Shown here in pieces: positions 48,466-57,544 of a stretch of 64,000 nucleotides of DNA (positions are counted from its first letter, which is position 1; each line of letters starts with the position of its first letter). Source of the DNA: Acrocarpospora corrugata. GTDB lineage: Bacteria; Actinomycetota; Actinomycetes; Streptosporangiales; Streptosporangiaceae. The stretch lies in the NCBI RefSeq assembly GCF_009687845.1, contig NZ_BLAD01000046.1, positions 123,870-187,869 on the forward strand. Direction: 5' to 3'. Position numbers and translations under genes: made by a program. The notes under the pieces are model-generated. The model made no database searches, had not been told where the DNA came from, and saw nothing but the letters and a program-made list of their open reading frames with translations.

Positions 48466-48481
48466 GTGACAGGTTTGTCAC
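48466..48481. promoter_or_regulatory. Palindromic operator-like site upstream of steA
   Basis: GTGACAGGTTTGTCAC: perfect 6-bp arms around GGTT, in the 102-bp gap between recN and steA, 51 bp before the steA ATG. The spacing differs from the Crp/GlxR consensus (GTGA-N6-TCAC), so the binder is unknown. Confidence 0.35.
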
Positions 48482-48516
48482 AACCGGCGGGCCGGGAAAC
48501 GGGCAGGTGCACCGGG

Positions 48517-50235
48517 TCAGACGACCGCTTTCGCCGCGTCTGCCAGCGAGAGGAGCTCCTCCGCGTGCGCCCTGCCCAGTTCGGAATCCTCCAAACCGGC
48601 GAGCATCCGGGACAGCTCACGGGCGCGGCCCTCCCGGTCCAGCGCGACCACGCCGCTGCGGACCACGCTGCCGTCGCCGGCCTTCTCCACCACCAGGTGC
48701 TGGTCGGCGAAGGCGGCCACCTGCGGCAGGTGGGTGACCACGATGACCTGGGCGGTCCTGGCCAGCTTGGCCAGGCGGCGGCCGATCTCCACGGCCGCCT
48801 TGCCGCCGACGCCCGCGTCCACCTCGTCGAAGACGAACGTCGGGACCGGGTCGGCGCCGGCGAAGACCACTTCGATGGCCAGCATGACGCGGCTGAGCTC
48901 GCCGCCGGAGGCGCCCTTGCCGAGCGGGAGCGGCGGGGCGGCCGGGTGGGCGGCCATCCGGAGCTCCACCTCGTCCACGCCCTGCGGCCCGAACTCCGCG
49001 CTCCGGGTGATCTCGACGCTGACCCGGGCGTGCGGCATCGCGAGCGCGGTCAGCTCCCCGGTCACCGCCTCGCCGAAACGTTCGGCCGTGCCGGCCCGGA
49101 TCCTGGTCAGCTCCCCCGCCTGCTCGGTCAGCCGTTCGGTGAGCTCGTCGTGCTCCCGGGTCAGCTCCTCGATCCGGTCGTCGTCGCCCTCCAGCTCGGT
49201 GAGCCTGGCCGCAGACCTGCGGGCCCAGTCGAGCACTCCGGCCACGTCCACACCGTACTTCCGGACCAGGCCGGTCAGCGTGGACCTGCGGTCCTGGACG
49301 GCCGACAGCCGGGCCGGGTCGGCCTCCACCGATTCGGCGTAGGCGGCCAGCTCGGTGGCCACGTCGTTGATCAGGTAGCCGGCCTCGGCCAGCCGGTCGG
49401 CCAGGCCGCCGAGCACCGGGTCGAACTCGCGGACCGACTCGACCACCGCGCGCGCGGTGCCGACCAGCGACCCCGCGTCCTGGACGGCCTCGGGGCCGGA
49501 CATCGGGTCGCCGAGCAGCGCGGTGTGCGCGGTGGTGGCGGCGCCGCGGAGCGCGTCGGCGTGCGAGAGCCGCTCGGCCTCCTCCTTCAGCTCCGCGTCC
49601 TCCCCCGCCCTCGGCTCCGCCTTCTCGATCTCGGCCAGCCCGAACCGCAGCACGTCGGCCTCCTGGGCGCGTTCCCGCGCCCGGGTGGTCAGCTCGGCCA
49701 GCAGCTCGCCGACCTGCTTGTGCCGCTTGTAAGACTGTTCGTACGCCCTGAGTGGCTTGAGGAGTTCGTCGCCCGCATACCGGTCCAGCGCGGCCCGCTG
49801 CTTGCCGGGATGGAGCAGCCGCTGCTGATCCATCTGCCCGTGCACGGCCACCAGATCCTCGGCCAGATACGTGAGCGTCCCGACCGGGACGGTCCGCCCG
49901 CCGAGCCAGGCCCGGGAGCGGCCTTCGGCGGAGACGGTGCGGGAGATGATGAGCTCGCCGTCCTCGACCTCGCCGCCGATGTCCAGCACCTGCTGGGCCG
50001 CCCGGCCCGCCGGGTCCACCCGCAGGGTGCCCTCCACGGTCGTCTTGTCGGCCCCCGGGCGCACCCGCGCCGGGTCGGCCCGGCCGCCGAACAGCAGCCC
50101 CAGGCCGGTCACCACCATGGTCTTGCCTGCGCCCGTCTCACCTGTGACAACGGTGAATCCCGGTGACAGCTCCAGGACGGCTTCGTCAATGACGCCAAGC
50201 CCCTGGATCCGGACCTCCTCGACCCTCGGTCGCAC
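48517..50235 (-). CDS. recN: DNA repair protein RecN
   Basis: 572-residue SMC-like protein for double-strand break repair. Walker A GETGAGKT at 32-39, central coiled coils (about 200-370), the signature LGKGASGGELSRVMLAIEV and Walker B FVFDEVDAGVGGKAA. GTG 50235 has GGGAGGG just upstream and puts the protein at normal length; a longer frame overlaps the NAD kinase gene and was rejected. No LexA box recognised. Confidence 0.95.
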   Translation of the reverse strand: MRPRVEEVRIQGLGVIDEAVLELSPGFTVVTGETGAGKTMVVTGLGLLFGGRADPARVRPGADKTTVEGTLRVDPAGRAAQQVLDIGGEVEDGELIISRTVSAEGRSRAWLGGRTVPVGTLTYLAEDLVAVHGQMDQQRLLHPGKQRAALDRYAGDELLKPLRAYEQSYKRHKQVGELLAELTTRARERAQEADVLRFGLAEIEKAEPRAGEDAELKEEAERLSHADALRGAATTAHTALLGDPMSGPEAVQDAGSLVGTARAVVESVREFDPVLGGLADRLAEAGYLINDVATELAAYAESVEADPARLSAVQDRRSTLTGLVRKYGVDVAGVLDWARRSAARLTELEGDDDRIEELTREHDELTERLTEQAGELTRIRAGTAERFGEAVTGELTALAMPHARVSVEITRSAEFGPQGVDEVELRMAAHPAAPPLPLGKGASGGELSRVMLAIEVVFAGADPVPTFVFDEVDAGVGGKAAVEIGRRLAKLARTAQVIVVTHLPQVAAFADQHLVVEKAGDGSVVRSGVVALDREGRARELSRMLAGLEDSELGRAHAEELLSLADAAKAVV

Positions 50236-50315
50236 TGGTCCCTCCCGTTCAGCTGCGATGTCGGTTGAGATCCTACGCGCAACTCGCCAAGATTTTCGAG
50301 TCGCGGGGCCGCCGG

Positions 50316-51224
50316 TCAGGGGTTCCTGACCCGCCCGCGCCAGCCTTCCACCGGCAGCCCGAACTTGGCGACCAGCCGGTCGGTGAAGGGCACGCCGGTG
50401 GCGTGCACGCCGAGCAGCCGGGCCAGCCGGACCGGGATCTGGCCGCGGGTCACCTCCACCCGCGCGCCCGGCGGCAGGTCGAATCTGCGCCGCCCGTCGC
50501 ACCACAGGATGCCGGCGCTGGTCTCCGGCAGGATCTCCACCGCCACCCTGGCCCTGGGCGAGATCACCATCGGCCGGGCGAACAGCGCGTGCGCGCTGTT
50601 GGGCACCAGCAGCAGCGCCTCCACCTCCGGCCAGACCACCGGCCCGCCGGCCGAGAACGCGTACGCGGTGGAGCCGGTCGTGGTGGCGCAGATCACGCCG
50701 TCGCACCCCCACCGGGACAGCGGCCGGCCGTCGATCTCGGCGACCACCTCCAGCATCCGGTCCCGCTTCTCCACCGACGCCTCGTTGAGCGCCCACGTCC
50801 TGGCCAGCACCGTGCCGTTGACGCGGACCACGACGTCGATGGTCATCCGCTCCTCGACCTCGTAGTGGCTCTCCACCACCCGGTCGACGACCTCGGTGAG
50901 GTCCTCCACCTCGGCCTCGGCGAGGAATCCGACGTGCCCGAGGTTGACGCCGAGCAGCGGGACGCCGCTCGGCCGCACCAGTTCCGCGGCCCGCAGCAGG
51001 GTGCCGTCACCGCCGAGGACGATCATGAGTTCGGCGTCGGCCGCGTCGGAGGCGGTCGCCGCGATCACCTCCACGCCCGGCTCGGCCACCGCCTCCGCCT
51101 CGTCGGCGGGCACCCGCACGTTCAGTCCTTCGGCCAGCAGCCGGTGGATGACCAGCCGGGCGCTCTCGACGGCGGCCGGGCGGCCGGTGTGCGTGGTGAT
51201 GAGAACGGTCCGCTTCGCGTTCAT
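50316..51224 (-). CDS. nadK: NAD kinase
   Basis: Phosphorylates NAD to NADP. 302 residues with GGDGT at 71-75, NEASVEK, and the TTGSTAYAFSAGGPVVWPE glycine-rich block. Its neighbours tlyA and recN are conserved partners across actinobacteria. ATG start. Confidence 0.96.
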   Translation of the reverse strand: MNAKRTVLITTHTGRPAAVESARLVIHRLLAEGLNVRVPADEAEAVAEPGVEVIAATASDAADAELMIVLGGDGTLLRAAELVRPSGVPLLGVNLGHVGFLAEAEVEDLTEVVDRVVESHYEVEERMTIDVVVRVNGTVLARTWALNEASVEKRDRMLEVVAEIDGRPLSRWGCDGVICATTTGSTAYAFSAGGPVVWPEVEALLLVPNSAHALFARPMVISPRARVAVEILPETSAGILWCDGRRRFDLPPGARVEVTRGQIPVRLARLLGVHATGVPFTDRLVAKFGLPVEGWRGRVRNP

Positions 51225-51278
51225 CAGGAACGCTCCGCGTCCAGCGTCGTGCGGGGAGTCATCATGCTCCTGGAGGAA

Positions 51279-52091
51279 TCATTGGGGGCCTTCGGCGATG
51301 GCGCGGCCGATTTCGGCCGGCAGGTCGGCGACGGGCTCGTGCTCCGCGCCCTTGCCGAGTCTGATCAGATATTCCACGTTCCCCGACGGGCCGGGAAGCG
51401 GGCTGGCGGTCACGCCCTTCACGGTCAGGCCGAGACCGGACGCGGCCGCCGCGACCTGCGCGACCGCGTCGGCGCGCAGCGCCGGGTCGCGGACCACGCC
51501 GCCCGCGCCGACCCGGTGCTTGCCCACCTCGAACTGGGGTTTCACCAGCATGACCAGTTCGCCGCCGTCGGCCAGGCAGCCGGTCAGGGCGGGCAGCACC
51601 AGGCGGAGCGAAATGAACGACAGGTCGCCCACGATCAGCGTGGGCGCCTCGCCGACCAGCTCCGGGGTCAGGTCCCGGACGTTGGTCCGCTCCAGCACCG
51701 TGACCCGGTCGTCGGTACGCAGCGACCAGGCCAGCTGGCCGTAGCCGACGTCCACCGCGAGCACGTGCGCCGCGCCGTGGCGGAGCAGGACGTCGGTGAA
51801 CCCGCCGGTGGAGGCGCCCGCGTCCAGGCAGCGCCGCCCCTCGACGCGCAGGTCGGCGAAGACCGCCAGCGCGCCGAGCAGCTTGTGGGCGCCCCTGGAC
51901 ACGTAGTCGGGCCCCTCGGCGGCCACAGCCACGACGATGGCGGACGCGAGGTCCACCTGCGTGGCCGCCTTCCCCGCGACCTGGCCGCCGACGCTGACCC
52001 GGCCCGCCTCGATGAGCTGCGCGGCCTGCTCCCGCGACCGCGCCAGTTTCCGCCGGACCAGCTCGCTGTCCAGCCGCCTCCGCTGGCTCAC
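51279..52091 (-). CDS. tlyA: TlyA, 16S/23S rRNA 2'-O-methyltransferase
   Basis: 270 residues. N-terminal S4 RNA-binding domain (about 5-60: LDSELVRRKLARSREQAAQLIEAGRVSV) and an FtsJ-like methyltransferase domain with the SAM motif LDAGASTGGFTDVLL and the VKPQFEVG segment. In mycobacteria TlyA modifies both subunits and determines capreomycin sensitivity. GTG start; 52 bp separate it from the small gene upstream. Confidence 0.94.
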   Translation of the reverse strand: MSQRRRLDSELVRRKLARSREQAAQLIEAGRVSVGGQVAGKAATQVDLASAIVVAVAAEGPDYVSRGAHKLLGALAVFADLRVEGRRCLDAGASTGGFTDVLLRHGAAHVLAVDVGYGQLAWSLRTDDRVTVLERTNVRDLTPELVGEAPTLIVGDLSFISLRLVLPALTGCLADGGELVMLVKPQFEVGKHRVGAGGVVRDPALRADAVAQVAAAASGLGLTVKGVTASPLPGPSGNVEYLIRLGKGAEHEPVADLPAEIGRAIAEGPQ

Positions 52092-52143
52092 CGCGCCGCC
52101 CTCACCCTCGGTTCGAGCGGCGCGCGGCCGTCACCGCTTCCGA

Positions 52144-52383
52144 TCACGTACGCTCGTCCACCGACGCGAGCGTGCTCTCCAGATCACCGAGAACCTCCTC
52201 GAAAACCGCCACATGCTCTCCCACGGGACGCTCACCGAGCCCGCCGAGGCGCGCCACCGCGCCCTCGACCGACCCGTCACCCCCCGAGGTACGCCCCGCG
52301 ACCGCTCCCGGTTCAGGCGACCCCTCAGCCTGGATGTTACGCAGGAACGCCAGTCCCGCGCCCTCCAAGCCCGCTTCCGTCAT
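52144..52383 (-). CDS. Small conserved protein between tlyA and the H1-like gene
   Basis: 79 residues. The Gly-rich, apparently disordered middle leads to a conserved-looking C-terminal helix (RPVGEHVAVFEEVLGDLESTLASVDE). ATG overlaps the upstream H1-like stop by 4 nt. Similar small ORFs occupy this position in other actinobacteria. No function known to me. Confidence 0.72.
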   Translation of the reverse strand: MTEAGLEGAGLAFLRNIQAEGSPEPGAVAGRTSGGDGSVEGAVARLGGLGERPVGEHVAVFEEVLGDLESTLASVDERT

Positions 52384-54101
52384 GCCCGCCCTCCACTCCC
52401 CGCCGACCGCCGCCCGGCCGCCGCCTTCTTCCCTACCGCCCGAACACCGGCCACATTCTTCCCGGCGGCCTTCGCTCCGGCGGCCTTCGTCTTGCCCGTC
52501 TTGGCACTGGCCGTTTTGGCACTGCCCGTCTTGGCTTGTGCCGTCTTGGCCCCGGCAGCCTTCATGATGACCGTCTTGGTCCTGGCCGTCTTCCCTCCGG
52601 CAGCCTTCATGATGGCCGTCTTCGCTCTGGCGGTCTTCGCTCTGGCCGTCCTCGCTCCGGCAGTCTTCATGCTGGCCGTCCTCGTTCCGGCAGCTTTCAC
52701 ACCGGCCGCCGACGCCCGGACCGTCTTTGTTCCAGCCGCCTTGACGCTCGCCGCCGACGCCCGGACCGTCCGCGCCCCGGCAGCCTTCACACTTGCCGCT
52801 TTTGCCCGGATCGCTTTCGCGCCGGTCGTCTTCAGCCCGGCCGCCTTCGTGGCCGAGCGCTTTACCGCCTTGCCCGTGACCTTAGCCGCCCGGCTGGCAG
52901 GCTTGGCCACAGTCTTGGCGGCCGTCCTGCTCAGCGTCTTGCTCGGGGTCCTGCCCGGCGTGGTGCCCGCCATCCGCTTCCGGGTGGTTCCGGTCGCCTT
53001 CGCGCTGGTACGGCTGCGCGTGGCCGCCTTCTTGACGCCGGCGACCCCGTCGGAGGCCGCCGTCGTCCGCTTCCTTCCGGCCGGACGCGCGGCGGACTTG
53101 AGGCGAGCGCTGGCCACCCCGGTCCGCCTCTCCCCCGCCGCCGCCACCTTCGGCGACGAGCCCTTCGCGCTCCCGGTCATCCTCGGCATCCGGGGTGCGG
53201 TGGAGCGCGGTTTGCCGGCGGCGGTCCGGGTCTTGGCGGCCGTTGTCTTGGCCATGCCCGCCTTGGCCGCTTTGCGCATCGTGGGCGCTTTAGTGGACCT
53301 GGTCTTGCCCGACTTAGTGGCTTTGGGCGTCGTACCCGCCACGGTGGACCTGGTCATGGCCGACTTGGTGGCCTTCGGCGTCGTGGCAGCCATGGTGGAC
53401 CTGGTCGTGCGCGGCTTAGTGGCGGTTGCAGTCTTCGTGGTCGACCTGGACGTGGACGCCCGGGATGTGGCCGCCCGGGATGTGGCCGACCGGGACGTGG
53501 TCGTACGCGGCTTCGTGGTTGTCGTCTTGGGCTTGGTGGACTTGGCTGGAGTGCCTTTCGTGGTGCGCTTGGCGGTGGCGGAGATGCTCTTGGCCTTGGC
53601 CGGAGCGGACTTCTTGGCCGATTTCGTGGTCGCCTTCGCGGCCGGTTTCGTGGTCGGCTTGGTTTTGGCGGTGGACTTCGCTGTGGCCTTGGTGGTGGCC
53701 TTCGTGGTGGCCTTGGTGGTGGCCTTCGTCGACGGGCTCTTGCCTGCGGTGGCGCGTTTGGCCGTCGTGCGTGTGGCCGAGGCGGGTGACTCGGACGCCA
53801 GGCGGGATTCGAGTTCCTCGACTTGGTCCTGGAGACGGTCCACTTTCTCCGCCCGTACCAGATCGAGCACGAGGAGGACCTTGTCCACCTCGGTGCGGAT
53901 GATCTGGGTGAGCTGCTCGCGGTTGGACTTGCCGACCGCGACGAGTTCCTCGACGAGCTGGCCAGCGTGCGCGGACACCTGGCCGAGGCCGTTGTCCCCC
54001 GACGCCATCAGCTCTTTGACGGCGGTCTGGGCTTTTGCCCTGGTCACGTCGGTCAGGCCGGTCGCGACCTGTACGTAACCGCGGAGTGCTTCGAACACCA
54101 T
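52380..54101 (-). CDS. Phasin-like N-domain fused to a long histone H1-like Lys/Ala/Thr-rich tail
   Basis: 573 residues. Residues 1-105 form a helical domain (FEALRGYVQVATGLTDVTRAKAQ, then an amphipathic and coiled-coil region). From about 110 to the end the chain is almost only Lys, Ala, Thr, Arg, Ser and Gly, with degenerate repeats of the ATTKATTK and KAAGxKTxR types. The tail has a very high positive charge and no hydrophobic core, like bacterial H1-type nucleoid proteins. GGGGG precedes the ATG. Possible role: nucleoid or polyphosphate/PHA granule binding (inference). Many homologues carry a much shorter tail. Confidence 0.8.
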   Translation of the reverse strand: MVFEALRGYVQVATGLTDVTRAKAQTAVKELMASGDNGLGQVSAHAGQLVEELVAVGKSNREQLTQIIRTEVDKVLLVLDLVRAEKVDRLQDQVEELESRLASESPASATRTTAKRATAGKSPSTKATTKATTKATTKATAKSTAKTKPTTKPAAKATTKSAKKSAPAKAKSISATAKRTTKGTPAKSTKPKTTTTKPRTTTSRSATSRAATSRASTSRSTTKTATATKPRTTRSTMAATTPKATKSAMTRSTVAGTTPKATKSGKTRSTKAPTMRKAAKAGMAKTTAAKTRTAAGKPRSTAPRMPRMTGSAKGSSPKVAAAGERRTGVASARLKSAARPAGRKRTTAASDGVAGVKKAATRSRTSAKATGTTRKRMAGTTPGRTPSKTLSRTAAKTVAKPASRAAKVTGKAVKRSATKAAGLKTTGAKAIRAKAASVKAAGARTVRASAASVKAAGTKTVRASAAGVKAAGTRTASMKTAGARTARAKTARAKTAIMKAAGGKTARTKTVIMKAAGAKTAQAKTGSAKTASAKTGKTKAAGAKAAGKNVAGVRAVGKKAAAGRRSAGSGGRA

Positions 54102-54220
54102 GCGAACCCCCTTATCCCTGACACGCCCCCACGTGCCAGATTTCGCGTAGTACTCATGTGGAACGCTACCGTCCGTGGTGTAGAGGCATTTGACCGGTCC
54201 GCAGATAGAGGGGTGGACGC

Positions 54221-54568
54221 ATGGCGAGCGTCGAAGAATGCCGGGCTGCGCTGGAGAAACTCGTCGAGCAATTCGACGAGATCAGTGACGAGGATCGAGC
54301 CAGGCATGTCGTGGAGCGCAGGGTCTCCTGTCGCATCTCCGACCTCGACGTCACCTTCTACGGCCGCATCCACCCCAACGGCCTCGACCCCTTCAAAGAG
54401 GCCCCGCCGCCGGACGGCCGCCCGCCCGAGATCAAGCTCACCATCCGCAGCGCGGACCTGCTCGCACTCGTGAACGGCGAACTCGACATGGCCAGAGCCC
54501 TGCTCGGCGGCCGCGTCAAAATAGACGCCAGCCTCGGCGACCTGCTCCGGTTGCGCAGACTGCTCTGA
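54221..54568 (+). CDS. SCP2 sterol-binding domain protein
   Basis: 115 residues: a single SCP-2 fold. Pattern RVSCRISDLDVTFYGRI, IKLTIRSADLLALVNGELDMARALLGGRVKIDASLGDLLRLRRLL is typical. Probably binds a lipid or hydrophobic ligand. AGAGGGG precedes the ATG. Divergent from the H1-like gene across 119 bp. Confidence 0.87.
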   Translation: MASVEECRAALEKLVEQFDEISDEDRARHVVERRVSCRISDLDVTFYGRIHPNGLDPFKEAPPPDGRPPEIKLTIRSADLLALVNGELDMARALLGGRVKIDASLGDLLRLRRLL

Positions 54569-54615
54569 ACGTTCGACGTTACTTGCGCCTCTACGGCTTC
54601 GGCGTCTCCGGGGCT

Positions 54616-55611
54616 TCAGCGTTGCGGCAGAAACGGCAGGGCGGGCTTGACGGCGTCCTCGTCTGCGGCGGTTTCGCCCACCCCCGCCCAGGTCGCGGCG
54701 CAGGCGGCGCGCAGCGCGTCCATCGGGTCGCCCGAGCCGCTCAGCTGGAGGCGGCCACCGGACCAGGTCGCACTCCACGATCCGCAACTGAAGCCGTCGC
54801 CCTCGGCGCGGATCTCAGCGGCCGCCTCGTGCAGGCCGGACAGGCCGGCGGAGATGTGCGTCGGGCGGTGCGCGGGGACCGCCGTGAGCAGGTCCAGCGG
54901 GGTGCTGACGCCGGTCAGGACGAGGAGGCTGTCGACGCCGGCGCGGGTGGCGCCCTCGATGTCGGTGTCGAGGCGATCGCCGACGATGAGCGGGGACTCC
55001 GCGTTGGTGCGGATCATCGACTCACGGTGCAGCGGGGGTTCCGGCTTGCCCGCGACGACCGGCCGCACGCCGGTGGCGGTCGCGATGACCTGCGTCATCG
55101 AGCCGTTCCCTGGCAGCTCGCCACGCCCGGTGGGCATCGTGGTGTCGGCGTTCGCGGCGACGAACCAGGCGCCTTGGCGGACGGCCAGGACGCCCTCGGC
55201 CAGCAGGCCGTACGAGATGCCGTCCCAGATGCCCTGCACGACGGCGGCGGGGGCGTCCAGGGCGGTGCTGACCGGGCGCAGGCCGAAGGCGCGCAGGGAG
55301 CCGCGCAGGCCGGTGCCGCCGACGACCAGGACCCGGGAGCCAGGTGGCACGTGTTCGGCGATGAGGCGGGCGGCGGCCTGGGCGGAGGTGACCACGTCGG
55401 CGGGGTCGGCGGGGACGCCGAGGTGGGTCAGGTGTTCGGCGATGGCGGCGGGGGTGCGGGACGCGTTGTTGGTGACGTAGGCCAGCCGTACCGACCCGGC
55501 GCGGGCGGCCCTGAGGGCTTCCGGGGCGCCGGGGACGGCGTTCCTGCCCAGGTAGACGACGCCGTCGAGGTCGAGCAGGAGCGTGTCGTACCGGTCGATC
55601 AGGTGGGTCAC
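54616..55611 (-). CDS. HAD-IIA family sugar-phosphate phosphatase
   Basis: 331 residues. Motif I DLDGVVY with Asp14 and Asp16, the IIA cap, motif III GKPEPPL, and motif IV VGDRLDTDIEGA. A C-terminal extension (about 260-331) of unknown role contains a small beta domain with SGSGDPMDALRAACAATW. Such enzymes act on p-nitrophenyl phosphate and sugar phosphates. GTG overlaps the TPR gene stop by 3 nt. Confidence 0.88.
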   Translation of the reverse strand: MTHLIDRYDTLLLDLDGVVYLGRNAVPGAPEALRAARAGSVRLAYVTNNASRTPAAIAEHLTHLGVPADPADVVTSAQAAARLIAEHVPPGSRVLVVGGTGLRGSLRAFGLRPVSTALDAPAAVVQGIWDGISYGLLAEGVLAVRQGAWFVAANADTTMPTGRGELPGNGSMTQVIATATGVRPVVAGKPEPPLHRESMIRTNAESPLIVGDRLDTDIEGATRAGVDSLLVLTGVSTPLDLLTAVPAHRPTHISAGLSGLHEAAAEIRAEGDGFSCGSWSATWSGGRLQLSGSGDPMDALRAACAATWAGVGETAADEDAVKPALPFLPQR

Positions 55612-56027
55612 GCCTGCCTCGCGTGCAGGGTGGCGCGGATCTGGGTCAGGGCGGAGACGTAGTGCCGCAGGTCGGGACGCATCGCCGCGGCGACCGCCAG
55701 CGGTTCCTGCGCGCCCTCGATGTCGCCGGTGCGCCAAAGTGCCATACCAAGACCATAGTGGGCGTAATCCTCGGCCGGGTTCGCGTTGACGATCCAGCGG
55801 AAGCTGTCGGCGGCCTCCGCGTACCGCTTGGAGTTGAACTGGGCGCGGGCCAGCGCCTCGCGGATGCTGCGCGACTCAGGTTCCGCGTCGGCGGCGCGCT
55901 CCAGCAGGGACGCGGCGGCGGCCGGACTGCCCTCTTCCAGGAGTTTGACGCCGCGCTGGTACCAGTCGTAGACATCCCCGGCGGGGCTGCCGGGGGAATC
56001 AGCGACGCCGTCCTGTCCTTGGATCAT
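55608..56027 (-). CDS. Tetratricopeptide-repeat protein
   Basis: 139 residues, about three TPR helical pairs (YQRGVKLLEEGSPAAAASLLERAADAEP, then ALARAQFNSKRYAEAADSFRWIVNANP and AHYGLGMALWRTGDIEGAQEPLAVAAAMRP). A cytoplasmic scaffold; partner unknown. Translationally coupled to the HAD phosphatase. Confidence 0.85.
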   Translation of the reverse strand: MIQGQDGVADSPGSPAGDVYDWYQRGVKLLEEGSPAAAASLLERAADAEPESRSIREALARAQFNSKRYAEAADSFRWIVNANPAEDYAHYGLGMALWRTGDIEGAQEPLAVAAAMRPDLRHYVSALTQIRATLHARQA

Positions 56028-56113
56028 AGATGAGGCCTCCTGCGAACCGATTTCCTGACGAACCGGGCACCGCTTCCGTGGGGAGTCCGGGCGTTTATGG
56101 CAACATGCCCGGT

Positions 56114-57340
56114 ATGGAGAGTTCTGAACGGGCGGGACTGGTGCTGCGTCCGTTCCACGGCGTGCGGTATGCCGTAGCCGACGTGGCGGCCGTCACATCC
56201 CCGCCCTACGACCTGATCTCCCCCGGCGATGCCCAGACTCTGCTGGACGTCCATCCCAACAATGTGGTGCGCCTGATCCTTCCCGGGGCTGATCACTACG
56301 CGGACGCTCACCTGCTGCTGGAGGAGTGGCTGACCGCCGGCGTCCTGGTGACCGACCCGGATCCCGCCCTCTACGTGTACGAGCAGAGCGGCATCGGCGT
56401 CCTCCAGCGCGGGCTGATCGGCGTCGTCGGCGTGGATTCCGACGCCGTGCTGCCGCACGAGAACGTGATGCCGGGCCCGGTGGCCGACCGGCTGGCGCTG
56501 ATGCGGAGCACCGAAGCGAACCTGGAGCCCATCTTCCTGCTGTACGCGGGGGGCGGTCCCGCGTCCCGGCTCGTCGACGAGGTGGCGGCCGGGCGCGAAC
56601 CGCTGATGGACGTGGCCGGTCGGGACGGCGTACGGCACCGGCTCTGGGCGGTCACCGACACCGCCGAGATCACGGCCGTGGCGGCGGATCTGGCACAGCG
56701 GCAGGCGCTCATCGCGGACGGGCACCACCGGTTCGCGACCTACCAGGCGTTGCGGGCGGAACGCGCGACGCCGGGGCCGTGGGACTGCGGGCTGGCGCTG
56801 CTGGTGGACTCCACCGCGTACCCGCCGGATCTGAAGGCGATTCACCGGGTCATTCCCGGGCTGCCGCTGGAGGAGGCGGCGGCGCGGGCGAAGGGCGCCT
56901 GGCGGGTGCACGAGTTCGGCTCGCTCGAAGACGCGCTGGCCGGGCTGGCGTCGGCTTCGGGGCCGGCGTTCGTGCTGGCCGGGGAGGGCAACTCGCATCT
57001 GCTCACCGACCCGGATCCGATGCAGGTCGAGCACGCCATGCACGGCGAGAGGTCGGCGAGGTGGCGGGCGCTGGGGACGTCGATCCTGAACGAGTTCCTG
57101 CTGCCGAAGGTGTGGGGCATCGAGGACGACGAGCGGACGGTGCTGATCGTGCACCATGACGTCGACGCGGCGGTCCGGCTGGCCCGGCAGCATCAAGGCA
57201 CGGCCGTGCTGCTCAACCCACTCAAGGCGGACGAGGTCTTCGCGGTGGCCGCCAACGGCGAGCGCGTCCCGCGGAAATCGACGTCATTCGCGCCGAAACC
57301 GGCCACCGGGCTGGTGCTGCGCACCTTCGCGGCGGGCTGA
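56114..57340 (+). CDS. DUF1015 family protein
   Basis: 408 residues. The DUF1015 hallmarks VTSPPYD near the N-terminus, ADGHHRFATYQALRAE, and HNNHxx-like Leu-rich blocks are visible. Function unknown across the family. Start ambiguous: ATG 56114 or ATG 56105. Divergent from the TPR gene across 86 bp. Its TGA stop is the first part of the tandem repeat that follows. Confidence 0.85.
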   Translation: MESSERAGLVLRPFHGVRYAVADVAAVTSPPYDLISPGDAQTLLDVHPNNVVRLILPGADHYADAHLLLEEWLTAGVLVTDPDPALYVYEQSGIGVLQRGLIGVVGVDSDAVLPHENVMPGPVADRLALMRSTEANLEPIFLLYAGGGPASRLVDEVAAGREPLMDVAGRDGVRHRLWAVTDTAEITAVAADLAQRQALIADGHHRFATYQALRAERATPGPWDCGLALLVDSTAYPPDLKAIHRVIPGLPLEEAAARAKGAWRVHEFGSLEDALAGLASASGPAFVLAGEGNSHLLTDPDPMQVEHAMHGERSARWRALGTSILNEFLLPKVWGIEDDERTVLIVHHDVDAAVRLARQHQGTAVLLNPLKADEVFAVAANGERVPRKSTSFAPKPATGLVLRTFAAG

Positions 57341-57544
57341 TCGGGCCTGCGGTCAGGGCCGGAGCGCACGGCGCGCCCCTTACGCGGATATCTCACAAAT
57401 CGAGCCTGCGGTTAGGGCCGGAGTGCACGGCGCGCCCGCCATTTCGCGGATATCTCGCAGGCCGGCCTCCGGTCAGGGTCAGAACGCGCGGCGCGCCCCT
57501 TACGTGGATATCTCGCTGATCGGGCCTGCGGTTAGGGTCGGAGC
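57339..57544. repeat. 3.5 tandem copies of an ~60-bp unit upstream of the hydrolase gene
   Basis: Units start near 57340, 57399, 57460 and 57519 (last partial), period 59-61 bp. Each has ATCGGGCCTGCGG, then GGTTAGGGTCGGAG-like sequence, GGCGCGCC and GGATATCTC. Copies differ at several positions. The last partial copy runs directly into the hydrolase GTG, so each copy may bear the same promoter element. Confidence 0.85.

Noticed and set aside
48466..48481. Crp/GlxR-type site
   Set aside because: The half-sites are 2 bp too far apart for GTGA-N6-TCAC; kept only as an unassigned palindrome.
50236..50315. Possible LexA/SOS box upstream of recN (also checked before uvrA and uvrC)
   Set aside because: No sequence close to the actinobacterial LexA consensus was seen.
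50265..53789. 1174-codon open frame on the plus strand over nadK, tlyA and the H1-like gene
   Set aside because: Antisense shadow produced by high-GC codon bias; the minus-strand genes have clear motifs.
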